From the NCBI GenBank assembly GCA_028277965.1, contig JANQFF010000211.1:1-35439 (forward strand): a stretch of 35,439 nt of DNA. Reading direction: 5' to 3'. Origin of the DNA: Pseudomonadales bacterium. Lineage in GTDB: Bacteria > Pseudomonadota > Gammaproteobacteria > Pseudomonadales > Azotimanducaceae. A model generated the notes under the pieces. It had not been told where the DNA came from. It did not search any database and saw nothing but the letters and a program-made list of their open reading frames with translations. Position numbers and translations under genes: made by a program. Of this stretch, positions 7,444 to 14,578 are shown one piece after another. Positions within the stretch are counted from its first letter, which is position 1, and every line of letters starts with the position of its first letter.

Positions 7444-8685
7444 TCAGCTTAACCAACGCTGTGGGATATTCGTTTCTACCAGCTGAGTAATACTGATGTT
7501 CTTTATACCGTGCTCGCTGCCAACTGCCAAAGCGAAATTCGATATGTCTCGAGTGCGGGCGAATACGAGAGCGTTCGGGTACTTGTCTTTGATCCAGAGT
7601 GCCGTGCGAAGGTTGTCCTGCTCCTGCCCGGTACCAAGAACGACAGTTGGGGCTCTCACGCTGAGATCGATGCTGTCGGTGACGTTACGCCAGACTTCCG
7701 GGTGAGAGATGTCACCCTGAAAAACTGTACGAGGGTAGTTACTTTCTATGACCTCCTGTTCGTCAACAACGAGCACTCTGCGGTCGGCATCCTTGTCCAC
7801 AACCGCTACCTGATCGATTTCGTCGGACGCAATCGCGTGGAGTTCTTCGAGAATTGACTGTCCGAAACGCCCGAAACCCGCCATTACCACGACGTCTTTC
7901 TGGTCAGTTCGTTTGAAGTGGTCAATCAGGTTGTCCCGCACAAAACCACCGCCAGCCAGGTGGTAGGTGTTGAAGATTTCACACTGGTCGGCAAGTTGTG
8001 TGTTCTGGAGCGAACGCATAAACCGCAGATTGTGGCAATGCAGGATAACCCGACCTGTGAGCTTCGGGCTCAACTCGAGAATTCGGCTCGCCGCCTCGAA
8101 TGCCTGAAAGTCGTTGTCACCCAGCAGCAGGATTCGGCGCGCCTTGTTCAAGCGCAGACGTCCAAGCAGATAATCGTGTGTGAGATCGCCGATGATGGTT
8201 GTGACACGGTATTTCTGTTGGAGCTCCTGTTCACGGACAGGATCAAATTCTGTGTCTATGACAATGACACGAACGCGAGGTGAGTTGCGCCGGAGGAGAC
8301 GAAGGTAGCTCAGTGTAAGACGTCCCGATCCGAAGATGATGATGTGATCGCGTATCCGACGAAGCTGCCAACGGTCAGGAGACAGCACCTGGATCAAAGC
8401 TTCCATCACGGCAGACGCCGTCAGCAGGGGTGCGCCGAAATACGCCACCCACAGGAGTGTTCTCGCCCAGATCGGCCCCGACAGGGGTGTGCCGATATCA
8501 AGCCCACCAACCACGAACAGACCGAGAGCGTAGTACGCTTTTGTCAGCAGACCGCTGGTGAGGATGTCCGGCCGCTCCGATACTTCAACGCCTCCCGCCA
8601 GACCCAGAAAACCCGCGAGAAAAAGCCCGGCAGCCGCGTACCAGCGCCAACCGAATTTACGGGGAATGTTTTGTTCGACCGCCAT
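7444..8685 (-). CDS. K+-channel-like membrane protein with two RCK/TrkA-N domains
   Basis: The 413-residue product starts MAVEQNIPRKFGWRW at an ATG at 8685; the open frame extends 22 codons further, but that stretch lies in the repeat element. Two hydrophobic segments (about residues 15-31 and 72-98) flank a re-entrant-looking segment ALGLFVVGGLDIGTP (residues 53-67). This is the layout of two-helix K+ channels, although the filter reads VGGLDIGTP and not the usual VGYGDxxP. Two Rossmann domains follow, with HIIIFGSGRL at about 114-123 and VVVMAGFGRFG at about 265-275, resembling NAD-binding RCK/TrkA-N domains. I infer a cytoplasmic-membrane ion channel or ligand-gated regulator; ion selectivity is uncertain. 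Confidence 0.75.
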   Translation of the reverse strand: MAVEQNIPRKFGWRWYAAAGLFLAGFLGLAGGVEVSERPDILTSGLLTKAYYALGLFVVGGLDIGTPLSGPIWARTLLWVAYFGAPLLTASAVMEALIQVLSPDRWQLRRIRDHIIIFGSGRLTLSYLRLLRRNSPRVRVIVIDTEFDPVREQELQQKYRVTTIIGDLTHDYLLGRLRLNKARRILLLGDNDFQAFEAASRILELSPKLTGRVILHCHNLRFMRSLQNTQLADQCEIFNTYHLAGGGFVRDNLIDHFKRTDQKDVVVMAGFGRFGQSILEELHAIASDEIDQVAVVDKDADRRVLVVDEQEVIESNYPRTVFQGDISHPEVWRNVTDSIDLSVRAPTVVLGTGQEQDNLRTALWIKDKYPNALVFARTRDISNFALAVGSEHGIKNISITQLVETNIPQRWLS

Positions 8686-8715
8686 GTGAATATTGTAACA
8701 ACACGAGTATTCCTG

Positions 8716-8779
8716 AATCGCGGCTGAAGCCGCTCCTACAGAGGTAGCCAACTCTGTAGGAGCGGCTTTAGCCGCGATT
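8716..8779. repeat. Inverted pair of REP-like units (BIME-like)
   Basis: The left arm aatcgcggctgaagccgctcctacaga, split as 8716-8729 and 8730-8742, is complementary to the right arm at 8753-8779 with one mismatch in 27 bases. A 10-nt spacer, ggtagccaac, separates the arms. Each arm also contains its own small hairpin (gcggct/agccgc type). The pair sits upstream of the channel-like gene start at 8685 and could form a strong hairpin or cruciform in its leader. It is the head-to-head form of the same unit seen singly at 1391-1440 and tandemly at 13145-13214. Confidence 0.9.
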
Positions 8780-8985
8780 GTCTACTTGGTCACGGCAACC
8801 ACACATTCACATCGAATACTCTACCCGGTGGGACAACCTGCCGAGACAAACCGTGATCAATCGCTCGCAGTCGCGCCGTATAGCGCAGGAGCGAATAAAC
8901 ATGCGCCGGGCGCGCCTTTTTTCGCACATGGAATCGCTTTACTCTGCTTCTCGCATCTATTCTCAAAGAGAGGGGGAGCAGGATA
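8780..8985. other. Intergenic stretch without a recognised gene
   Basis: About 200 bp between the inverted repeat and the luciferase-like gene at 8986. I see short open frames without family resemblance and no convincing promoter with both boxes. AGGGGGAG at 8971-8978 is the ribosome-binding site of the next gene. Confidence 0.5.
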
Positions 8986-10044
8986 GTGGAATACGCAATC
9001 GCTCTGGCGTCGGAGGTCGACAGCTGGCGGTGGGTTAAGAGAGCCGAGGAACTGGGGTTTTCCGCAGCCTGGTTTTACGACACCCAACTTCTAAACCCGG
9101 ATGTTTTCATCTGCATGGCGCTGGCAGCGCAGGAAACGAGCCGGATCCGGCTTGGCACAGGTGTGCTGGTGCCCTCAAACCGAATCGAACCCGTCACGGC
9201 AAATGCGCTCGCAACGCTGAACAAGCTTGCGCCAGGTCGCATCGATTTTGGGGTTGGTACAGGATTCACCGCTCGCAGAACCATGGGCCTGAACGCGGTA
9301 CCGCTTGCACAGATGAAAGCCTATGTTGAGCGTGTTCAGGCGCTTGTCCGGGGTGAAACAACCGAGTGGGATTTCGAGGGACACAGACGGAAGATCCGGT
9401 TTCTCAATCCCGAGCTCGGCCTCATTAACGTCGAAGACGATATCCCGCTGTACATATCCGCTTTTGGACCAAAAGGTCGCAGACTGACTGCTGAACTCGG
9501 TGCTGGCTGGCTCAACTTCAGTGCGATGTCCGGTGCGGTTGAGGCGCTCGAGACGATGCAGGCCGATTGGACAGCCTGCGGGCGAGATCAGGCAGATCTG
9601 AAGGCAGGAATCTTCTTTCTTGGCGCTGTCCTCTCCGGAGATCCGGATGAAGATCATAAGCGGCTGATGAAGCAGGCTGCTCCGTCAACAGCGGTCATCT
9701 TTCACAATCTCTCGGATGATGTAGGGCCGATGGGCGGCTTGGCGCCCGCGGGACCGCTGGCTGAGCTACATAAGGCTTATCTCGAGTTACACCGTAAGTA
9801 CGAACCGGAAGACGCCCGTTATCTCGGTAACCACCGGGGTCACCTCATGTTTGTGCGCGAGGACGAAGCTGAGCTGCTGACACCGGATCTCGTGAAAGCG
9901 ACCACCATGAGCGGAACGAAAGATGAACTTGTGAGCAACATGCGCACGCTGCGGGACGCAGGTTACGGACAGGTGGTCATCCAGCTTGTGCATGGCCATG
10001 AAGAAGCCATAGAAGACTGGGCGGAGGTATTCCGCGCAATCTAG
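8986..10044 (+). CDS. LLM class flavin-dependent oxidoreductase
   Basis: The 352-residue product is a bacterial luciferase-like TIM-barrel enzyme: KRAEELGFSAAWFYDTQLL near the start, then LGTGVLVPSNRIEPVTANALATLNKLAPGRIDFGVGTGFTARR, then PLYISAFGPKGRRLTAELGAGWLNF. Members use FMNH2 or F420H2 for oxygenation or hydride transfer; the overall pattern resembles the F420-type branch too, so the cofactor is open. The start is a GTG at 8986 with AGGGGGAG 7 nt upstream. It stands alone on its strand; the downstream DUF72 gene converges on it. No substrate can be assigned. Confidence 0.85.
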   Translation: MEYAIALASEVDSWRWVKRAEELGFSAAWFYDTQLLNPDVFICMALAAQETSRIRLGTGVLVPSNRIEPVTANALATLNKLAPGRIDFGVGTGFTARRTMGLNAVPLAQMKAYVERVQALVRGETTEWDFEGHRRKIRFLNPELGLINVEDDIPLYISAFGPKGRRLTAELGAGWLNFSAMSGAVEALETMQADWTACGRDQADLKAGIFFLGAVLSGDPDEDHKRLMKQAAPSTAVIFHNLSDDVGPMGGLAPAGPLAELHKAYLELHRKYEPEDARYLGNHRGHLMFVREDEAELLTPDLVKATTMSGTKDELVSNMRTLRDAGYGQVVIQLVHGHEEAIEDWAEVFRAI

Positions 10045-10069
10045 AAAACCCTCAGGCGGTTTTCTTTTT
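10043..10069 (+). terminator. Possible intrinsic terminator after the luciferase-like gene
   Basis: An 8-bp stem, agaaaacc at 10043-10050 with ggttttct at 10058-10065, has a 7-nt loop and is followed by a T run to 10069. It starts in the stop codon and runs into the 3' end of the convergent DUF72 gene. The stem is AT-rich, so strength is doubtful. Confidence 0.4.
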
Positions 10070-10864
10070 CCCAGCGGTCTTCTTGCGAGGCGCTGCTTTT
10101 GGCTTAGCCGCAGCTTTCTCTTTGGCCGCAGGCGCTTTGCGAGGTGCGCGTGCCGGTGCAGCGCCACTCACGATGTTCAGGAACTTCTTCGCCATGGCCG
10201 GGCCTGCACCCTCGTCCTCGTGTTTGAAGAAGACAAACGCGTTCCTGGCACCGCTGGCCTCGATCTGCGTGTGCCACTTACGTAAAGCAGCGGGTGTGTA
10301 GTTGAACGCACGCAGGCGCAGGTACACGAGCTTGCCTTCAGGAACGGCCACTTTCCCGCTCGATTCGTCATGTGAGAGGACGCGTGCGTGTCCATGATCG
10401 CGCAAGGTCTCATCCACTGCCGGGTCCAGCCACGATTCATGCCGGAATTCGAAGGCTGCGGGAAGATCAGCGGGCAGTAGATCCTGGAATGTCTGCAGGC
10501 GTTCGAGGTTAAGCTGCATATAGGGAGGCAACTGGAAAAGTACCGCGCCCAGTTTCTTGCCAAGGGTCTCAGCGCGCTTGATGAGATACCCGGTAGATTC
10601 TTCGGCGTCTTTCAGCCTGCTCTGATGAGTAATGCGCCTTGAAGCTTTGATGACAAAGCGGAAGCTGGCGGGCACTGAATCGCGCCAGGCTTCAACAACA
10701 TGGGTTCGTGGCATACGGTAAAAGGTATTGTTGATCTCGACGGTTGGTAGCTGTTTGGCGTAGTAGTTCAGCCACTGATCCTGCGGCAGGTCGTCGGGAT
10801 AGAATGGACCTTTCCACTCTTTGTAACTGTAACCGCTTGTTCCTGCTCGTATTTTTGTCGCCAT
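10052..10864 (-). CDS. DUF72 family protein with a lysine/alanine/proline-rich C-terminal tail
   Basis: Residues 1 to about 232 match the DUF72 (YecE-like) TIM-barrel family: IRAGTSGYSYKEWKGPFYP at the start, YYAKQLPTVEINNTFYRMP, ASRRITHQ, LGAVLFQLPPY, EFRHESWL and VYLRLRAF. The biochemical role of this family is not established. From about residue 234 the protein continues as a highly basic, low-complexity tail of PRKAP, AAKPK and KKTAGKKK elements, like histone H1 or AlgP C-termini, which suggests nucleic-acid or polyanion binding. Usual DUF72 proteins stop near 230-250 residues, so the tail is an addition. It is convergent with the luciferase-like gene. Confidence 0.85.
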   Translation of the reverse strand: MATKIRAGTSGYSYKEWKGPFYPDDLPQDQWLNYYAKQLPTVEINNTFYRMPRTHVVEAWRDSVPASFRFVIKASRRITHQSRLKDAEESTGYLIKRAETLGKKLGAVLFQLPPYMQLNLERLQTFQDLLPADLPAAFEFRHESWLDPAVDETLRDHGHARVLSHDESSGKVAVPEGKLVYLRLRAFNYTPAALRKWHTQIEASGARNAFVFFKHEDEGAGPAMAKKFLNIVSGAAPARAPRKAPAAKEKAAAKPKAAPRKKTAGKKKTA

Positions 10865-10914
10865 GGCCGCTTAACCTTAACGGTTGGGTTTAGGAGCATA
10901 ACGCAAAAACGGGC

Positions 10915-10942
10915 AAAAAAAAGAGCGCCGGTGGCGCTCTTT
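10915..10942 (-). terminator. Intrinsic terminator of the TerB-like gene
   Basis: On the minus strand, stem AAAGAGCGCC (10942-10933) pairs perfectly with GGCGCTCTTT (10929-10920) around a 3-nt loop. It is followed by a T run that extends to 10915. It begins 16 bp after the TerB-like stop codon at 10958. This is a textbook Rho-independent structure. Confidence 0.9.
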
Positions 10943-10957
10943 CGAAGATCGGTCGAT

Positions 10958-11395
10958 CTATTCTGCCTCCAGCCCCACCAGTTGTGAGGGTGTCAGGGAC
11001 AGGCAGTTGGCGACATTGTCAAAAAAGCTGATTTCCCGGTCGCTGACGCGTCCATCCGCATTAATGACCTCAAACAATGCCTGAGCGATGTTCAGGCGGT
11101 CCGCTGGCCCCAGTTTCTTGGATGCGCTGGTCAGGTACTTGTCCAGCGGCGCTTTCTCATAAATCTGAGAATGTGCCGCTACACGTACGTCTGCAGCGGG
11201 GAAATCTTCGCCGGTTCGCGAGAGCAGGACCTCACGGACCTTTTCAACCTCAATGGCTTTGATGTTTGTATCCGCTGCCGTTGCTCTGGCGAGCGTCATC
11301 AGCATGACTTCTTTTGCCAATTGGGCCTGTTCCTCGGGGGTCGGGTCCGTTCCACCAAATATCTTCAATACCCCAGCCAGACTCGCAATGCTCAT
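10958..11395 (-). CDS. TerB-like protein
   Basis: The 145-residue product starts MSIASLAGVLKIFGG at an ATG at 11395, preceded by gggaag 7 nt upstream; the open frame reaches 11458 but without such a site. It has the all-helical TerB pattern: EEQAQLAKEVMLMTLARATAADTNIKAIEVEKVREVL, then DRLNIAQALFEVINADGRVSDREISFFDNVANCL. The D-x-x-I and ADGxxxxxE motifs resemble the acidic metal-binding helices of TerB/DjlA-type domains. These proteins occur in tellurite-resistance and envelope-stress contexts, but isolated copies like this one have no defined role. It has its own terminator downstream, so it is probably monocistronic. Confidence 0.8.
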   Translation of the reverse strand: MSIASLAGVLKIFGGTDPTPEEQAQLAKEVMLMTLARATAADTNIKAIEVEKVREVLLSRTGEDFPAADVRVAAHSQIYEKAPLDKYLTSASKKLGPADRLNIAQALFEVINADGRVSDREISFFDNVANCLSLTPSQLVGLEAE

Positions 11396-11485
11396 GCTGT
11401 GTCTTCCCTTATCGTTGTGTGATGGGCCTATTCTTTCGCGATGAGAGAAACGAGTCAATCAACTCAAAATACGCCCAAATACCAA

Positions 11486-11513
11486 TTGAAGGATCTTATT
11501 TGGACCGTACACT
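11486..11513 (+). promoter_or_regulatory. Candidate sigma-70 promoter for the DUF3750 gene (leaderless)
   Basis: TTGAAG at 11486-11491 and TACACT at 11508-11513 are separated by 16 bp. The start codon at 11520 would fall about where transcription should begin. No Shine-Dalgarno sequence precedes it, consistent with a leaderless mRNA. Confidence 0.4.
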
Positions 11514-11519
11514 CTCGGC

Positions 11520-12125
11520 ATGAAGTTTTTGCGGTGGTCCAGGAACCTCACGTTGGCCCTGATAATTCTGGCAGTTGCTCTCGCAGGTGGTTTGTGGGCT
11601 GTGTCTGTGGCGCTCACACCCACACCCCTGCGGGAAGCGACAGCACCGGATCCCGGTCTTGTCAAAGACCCGGTTGTACAGGTCTACGGGGCGGATGTCT
11701 GGGGATTGCGTGGCCGGTTTGCGATACACACGTGGATTGCCACCAAGGCGAGAGATGCCGACACCTACAACATCTACCAGGTGATTGGCTGGCAGTTGCG
11801 GCGCAGTGGGAACGCCGTGGTGATTTCGCAGGGAAATCCGGACCGGCCGTGGTTCAGATCTCCGCCGATACTGCTTCACGAGATCATTGGTCCTGAAGCG
11901 GAACCCCTTGTCGATCAGATACATCAGGCTGCCCTCAGCTATCCGTTCGATGGGGAATACACGATGTGGCCGGGGCCAAACAGCAATTCTTTTATTGCGT
12001 GGATTGGTCTGGAGGTTCCGGGCCTGCGCCTGGATCTGCCAGCCAAAGCCCTGGGTGCCGGCTGGATGGAAGACGAATACGAGCTTATCGTATCCGAACG
12101 CTCACAGGGGCCAGCAGCTCGCTGA
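11520..12125 (+). CDS. DUF3750 family protein with N-terminal membrane anchor
   Basis: The 201-residue product has an N-terminal helix (LTLALIILAVALAGGLWAVSVAL, about residues 10-32) and then a periplasmic domain with IHTWIATKARDADTYNIYQVIGW, GNPDRPWF, PILLHEIIGPEAEPLVDQIHQAALSYPF, the strongly typical MWPGPNSNSFIAWI, and LDLPAKALGAGW. These match DUF3750, a family of unknown function. It is followed directly by heme A synthase: its TGA overlaps the first possible ATG of that gene, so the two are co-transcribed. A role in envelope or respiratory-chain assembly is only a guess from that neighbour. Confidence 0.85.
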   Translation: MKFLRWSRNLTLALIILAVALAGGLWAVSVALTPTPLREATAPDPGLVKDPVVQVYGADVWGLRGRFAIHTWIATKARDADTYNIYQVIGWQLRRSGNAVVISQGNPDRPWFRSPPILLHEIIGPEAEPLVDQIHQAALSYPFDGEYTMWPGPNSNSFIAWIGLEVPGLRLDLPAKALGAGWMEDEYELIVSERSQGPAAR

Positions 12126-12145
12126 TGCAGGAGGTAATGAACGTA

Positions 12146-13147
12146 ATGGTGGTCGAAACACAAGCCCTCAGGCGCTACAGAACTATCGCGCTGATCACGC
12201 TTGCAGCGGTTTATTTCCTGATCCTGGTCGGGTCGACCGTTCGGGCATCGGGTGCAGGGATGGGCTGTCCAGACTGGCCCACCTGTTTTGGACAGTGGAT
12301 ACCGCCGACGAGTGAGGCTCAGTTGCCGGCAAATTACCAGGAGATTTACGCGGATCTCGGGTATGCAGAAACACGGTTCAATGCGGTGAAAACATGGACT
12401 GAATACACGAACCGCCTGGTGGGTGTGAGTATTGGCTTCCTGATCCTGCTGACAGCCATTTTCTCGTGGCCTCTGCGGCGCTACGACCGCGCTATCACGA
12501 CAGCATCGATCGCAACGTTTCTGATGGTGGGATTTCAGGGGTGGCTTGGGGCCAAAGTTGTGAGCAGCAATCTGCAACCCGGGATGATCACGATCCACAT
12601 GCTGATGGCCCTGGCCATTGTTGGCACATTGATCTATGCGCTTGCCAGGGCGCGTCGCGATCTCCTGCGCGACTCACCTGCACTGCGTGTCGATCGGAGT
12701 TTTGGTATCTGGCTCTACATTGTCATGGCCATGACCGTGCTGCAGGTTGCGATGGGAACCCAGGTCAGGGAGATGACGGATTTCATCAGCAAGGCGCAGG
12801 GAGAGGCTCTGCGTGGTACCTGGGTTGAATACATGCCCTGGTTTTTTTATGTCCACCGTAGTTTCTCGGCTGTTGTTCTGGCGGCCAACCTCTGGCTCGT
12901 CTGGTTGCTTGTGAAGAGCGAAGGCTGGCACCACATCCTCACGCGCCTGACACTGGCAGTGGTCGTGGTCATTGGTTTTGCGATCGTTTCAGGGGCAACA
13001 CTCGGGCATCTGGGGATGCCGGCGTTTGTGCAACCGACCCACCTGCTTGCCGCTTCTTTGCTGTTCGGCCTGCAGTTTCTGATCTGGATGAGTTACCGGC
13101 AGCTTAGCGGGGATCAGAAGGAAATTGCGGCTGAAGCCGCAATTTAG
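12146..13147 (+). CDS. COX15/CtaA-type heme A synthase
   Basis: An integral membrane protein of about 333 residues and eight predicted helices that oxidises the C8 methyl of heme O to the formyl group of heme A for cytochrome oxidase. Typical features are GCPDWPTCFGQWIPP (Cys41, Cys47), ExxxR at Glu86-Arg90, and His151, His237 and His299 as heme ligands. The first expected His of the ExxHR motif is Asn89 here (EYTNRLVG). Three in-frame ATGs lie at 12125, 12137 and 12146; AGGAGG at 12129-12134 best serves the last, although the spacing is long. The last residues, IAAEAAI, are encoded by a palindromic repeat. No ctaB or oxidase gene is seen nearby. Confidence 0.9.
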   Translation: MVVETQALRRYRTIALITLAAVYFLILVGSTVRASGAGMGCPDWPTCFGQWIPPTSEAQLPANYQEIYADLGYAETRFNAVKTWTEYTNRLVGVSIGFLILLTAIFSWPLRRYDRAITTASIATFLMVGFQGWLGAKVVSSNLQPGMITIHMLMALAIVGTLIYALARARRDLLRDSPALRVDRSFGIWLYIVMAMTVLQVAMGTQVREMTDFISKAQGEALRGTWVEYMPWFFYVHRSFSAVVLAANLWLVWLLVKSEGWHHILTRLTLAVVVVIGFAIVSGATLGHLGMPAFVQPTHLLAASLLFGLQFLIWMSYRQLSGDQKEIAAEAAI

Positions 13148-13214
13148 CTACCTCTGTAGGAGCGGCGTTAGCCGCAATCTAACTATCTCTGTAGGAGCGG
13201 CTTCAGCCGCGATT
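13124..13214 (+). repeat. Cluster of three REP-like palindromes
   Basis: The first element, attgcggctgaagccgcaat at 13124-13143, is a 9-bp-arm hairpin and forms the 3' end of the heme A synthase gene. Two direct units follow with a 35-bp period: tagctacctctgtaggagcg at 13145-13164 continuing to 13180, and aactatctctgtaggagcgg at 13181-13200 continuing to 13214. Each carries a gcggc(g/t)tnagccgc hairpin. The cluster lies between the heme A synthase stop and the stop of the convergent cysteine-rich protein gene. Confidence 0.9.
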
Positions 13215-13215
13215 C

Positions 13216-13605
13216 TTAGTTGAACAGGTCGTCGAGCTTCTTGCGTGCAATATCTTCCGCGCTGTCCGGCGCCCTCTCTGAAACGCCTTCTTCAGCATCG
13301 TCATCCCCGTCATCGCCACCAAAAAGTGCATCGAGCTCTGCCTTGGCCGAGGAACTGCGCGTTTTCGTCGAAGTCTCGAAGGCATCTGATTTTGGGGCGT
13401 AGAAGTCACAGAAGTTGGCGTTTTCTTTCTGCAGCGGTGGGTCGGCACGGTCCTCAAAACACTGCATGGTTCGTTTGGGATCGTAATGACGGCACATTCG
13501 GCAACAGTGCAGTTCGTTGAAACATTGGGGACAGCTTGCATGCCGGCTGATGGGGCGGGGAATATCGTCGAGGTTTTCTCCACAATTCCAGCATAAGAGA
13601 CTCAC
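13216..13605 (-). CDS. Small cysteine-rich, probably zinc-binding protein of unknown function
   Basis: The 129-residue product has an N-terminal zinc-ribbon-like region with Cys5, Cys8, Cys25, Cys28, Cys34, Cys35, Cys38, Cys49 and Cys66 (LCWNCGENL, CPQCFNELHCCRMCRHYDP, FCDFYAP). An acidic, serine-rich linker follows, and the protein ends ARKKLDDLFN. The paired CxxC motifs suggest binding of one or two zinc ions, and the acidic C-terminal half looks unstructured. I do not recognise a named family. Its ATG overlaps the NudC stop by 4 bp, so it is translated together with NudC. Nine cysteines in the first 66 residues argue that this is a real gene and not a shadow frame. Confidence 0.75.
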   Translation of the reverse strand: MSLLCWNCGENLDDIPRPISRHASCPQCFNELHCCRMCRHYDPKRTMQCFEDRADPPLQKENANFCDFYAPKSDAFETSTKTRSSSAKAELDALFGGDDGDDDAEEGVSERAPDSAEDIARKKLDDLFN

Positions 13606-14504
13606 AGGTTGACCTCCCCCCGAACCCAGGAACGGATGAGGTGATGAGCGATGGCCATCGGGCCGGGGACGCGCAGTTCGGGGTTCCGTTCATCCAGGGC
13701 CAGTTGCACTTCCGTCCTGGTGAACCACCGAACGTCAGCCATCTCCACGATATCGAAGTTGATGTCTTTGGTTCTGGCGATCCCGTGGCAGCCGATCATG
13801 AGTTGCGACGGGAACGGCCAGGGCTGGGAACTGTGATAGTGAACGGGACCAACGTCGATGCCCGCCTCCTCCTGCACCTCGCGGCGCACAGCCTCTTCCA
13901 GGGACTCTCCCTGGTCGAGGAATCCGGCCAACGCCGAGTAGAAATTGCTGCGGGCCATACGGCCCTGGGACTGGCCAAGGAGGCAGCGATCACCTGCTGG
14001 TTCATCGACAATCAACATGATTGCCACGGGATCGGTACGGGGAAATGTGTGTTTCCCACATCCGCTGCAGCGTCTGATCTGTCCGCCACGCTCCGGTGCG
14101 GTTGCCGACCCGCATTCAGCGCAAAATGGGTTTCGCCGGTGCCAGTCGAGCTGCGCACGGGCCTGTGCGAGGATTCCCGTCTCTTCCTGATCAAGCTCTC
14201 CGGCCAGCATGCGACAGTCGACGTACGTCTCCGTCTCCGCTGGTTCACCGATAGCGACCGCAAAGAGCGGGTGGTCGTCTTGCAGGCCGAGGAAGATCAC
14301 CTGATCGTGGAGTTCAGTCGGGATTTGATCGAGGGTTTTCCAGGCGAGCTTTCTGTCAGCGGTGACCTGGACATTCAGGTCATGGAAGGGGAGGAACCTC
14401 GCATCTTTCGATGATTCGAGGGTGCGGATCGTATCTTCGTCGCGGCGGAGAGCCTCCCCGCGATTGAGGGGATTACCGGCGAACGTATGCACTGGGTTTG
14501 TCAC
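13602..14504 (-). CDS. nudC: NAD(H) pyrophosphatase NudC (NAD-capped RNA hydrolase)
   Basis: The 300-residue product shows the full NudC layout: an N-terminal domain, a zinc ribbon with Cys128, Cys131, Cys146 and Cys149, the Nudix box GFLDQGESLEEAVRREVQEEAGI split over about residues 194-216 (Gly, the REVQEE core and Gly all present), and the NADH-pyrophosphatase signature SQPWPFPSQLM at about 226-236. It cleaves NAD(H) to NMN(H) and AMP and removes NAD caps from RNA in the cytoplasm. It is coupled to the cysteine-rich gene downstream by an ATGA overlap, and is divergent from the aldo/keto reductase at 14579 with 74 bp between starts. Confidence 0.93.
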   Translation of the reverse strand: MTNPVHTFAGNPLNRGEALRRDEDTIRTLESSKDARFLPFHDLNVQVTADRKLAWKTLDQIPTELHDQVIFLGLQDDHPLFAVAIGEPAETETYVDCRMLAGELDQEETGILAQARAQLDWHRRNPFCAECGSATAPERGGQIRRCSGCGKHTFPRTDPVAIMLIVDEPAGDRCLLGQSQGRMARSNFYSALAGFLDQGESLEEAVRREVQEEAGIDVGPVHYHSSQPWPFPSQLMIGCHGIARTKDINFDIVEMADVRWFTRTEVQLALDERNPELRVPGPMAIAHHLIRSWVRGEVNL

Positions 14505-14578
14505 ACGAACATTCTAGCAAAGCTACACATTACCCGGCGGTCGGGATACGCTTCGCCCGGAAGAAGAGGGAGGATGGA

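Noticed and set aside
13124..13214. CRISPR array
   Set aside because: Only two full direct units with almost no spacer sequence between them and strong internal palindromes; this fits REP-like repeats, and no cas genes are present.
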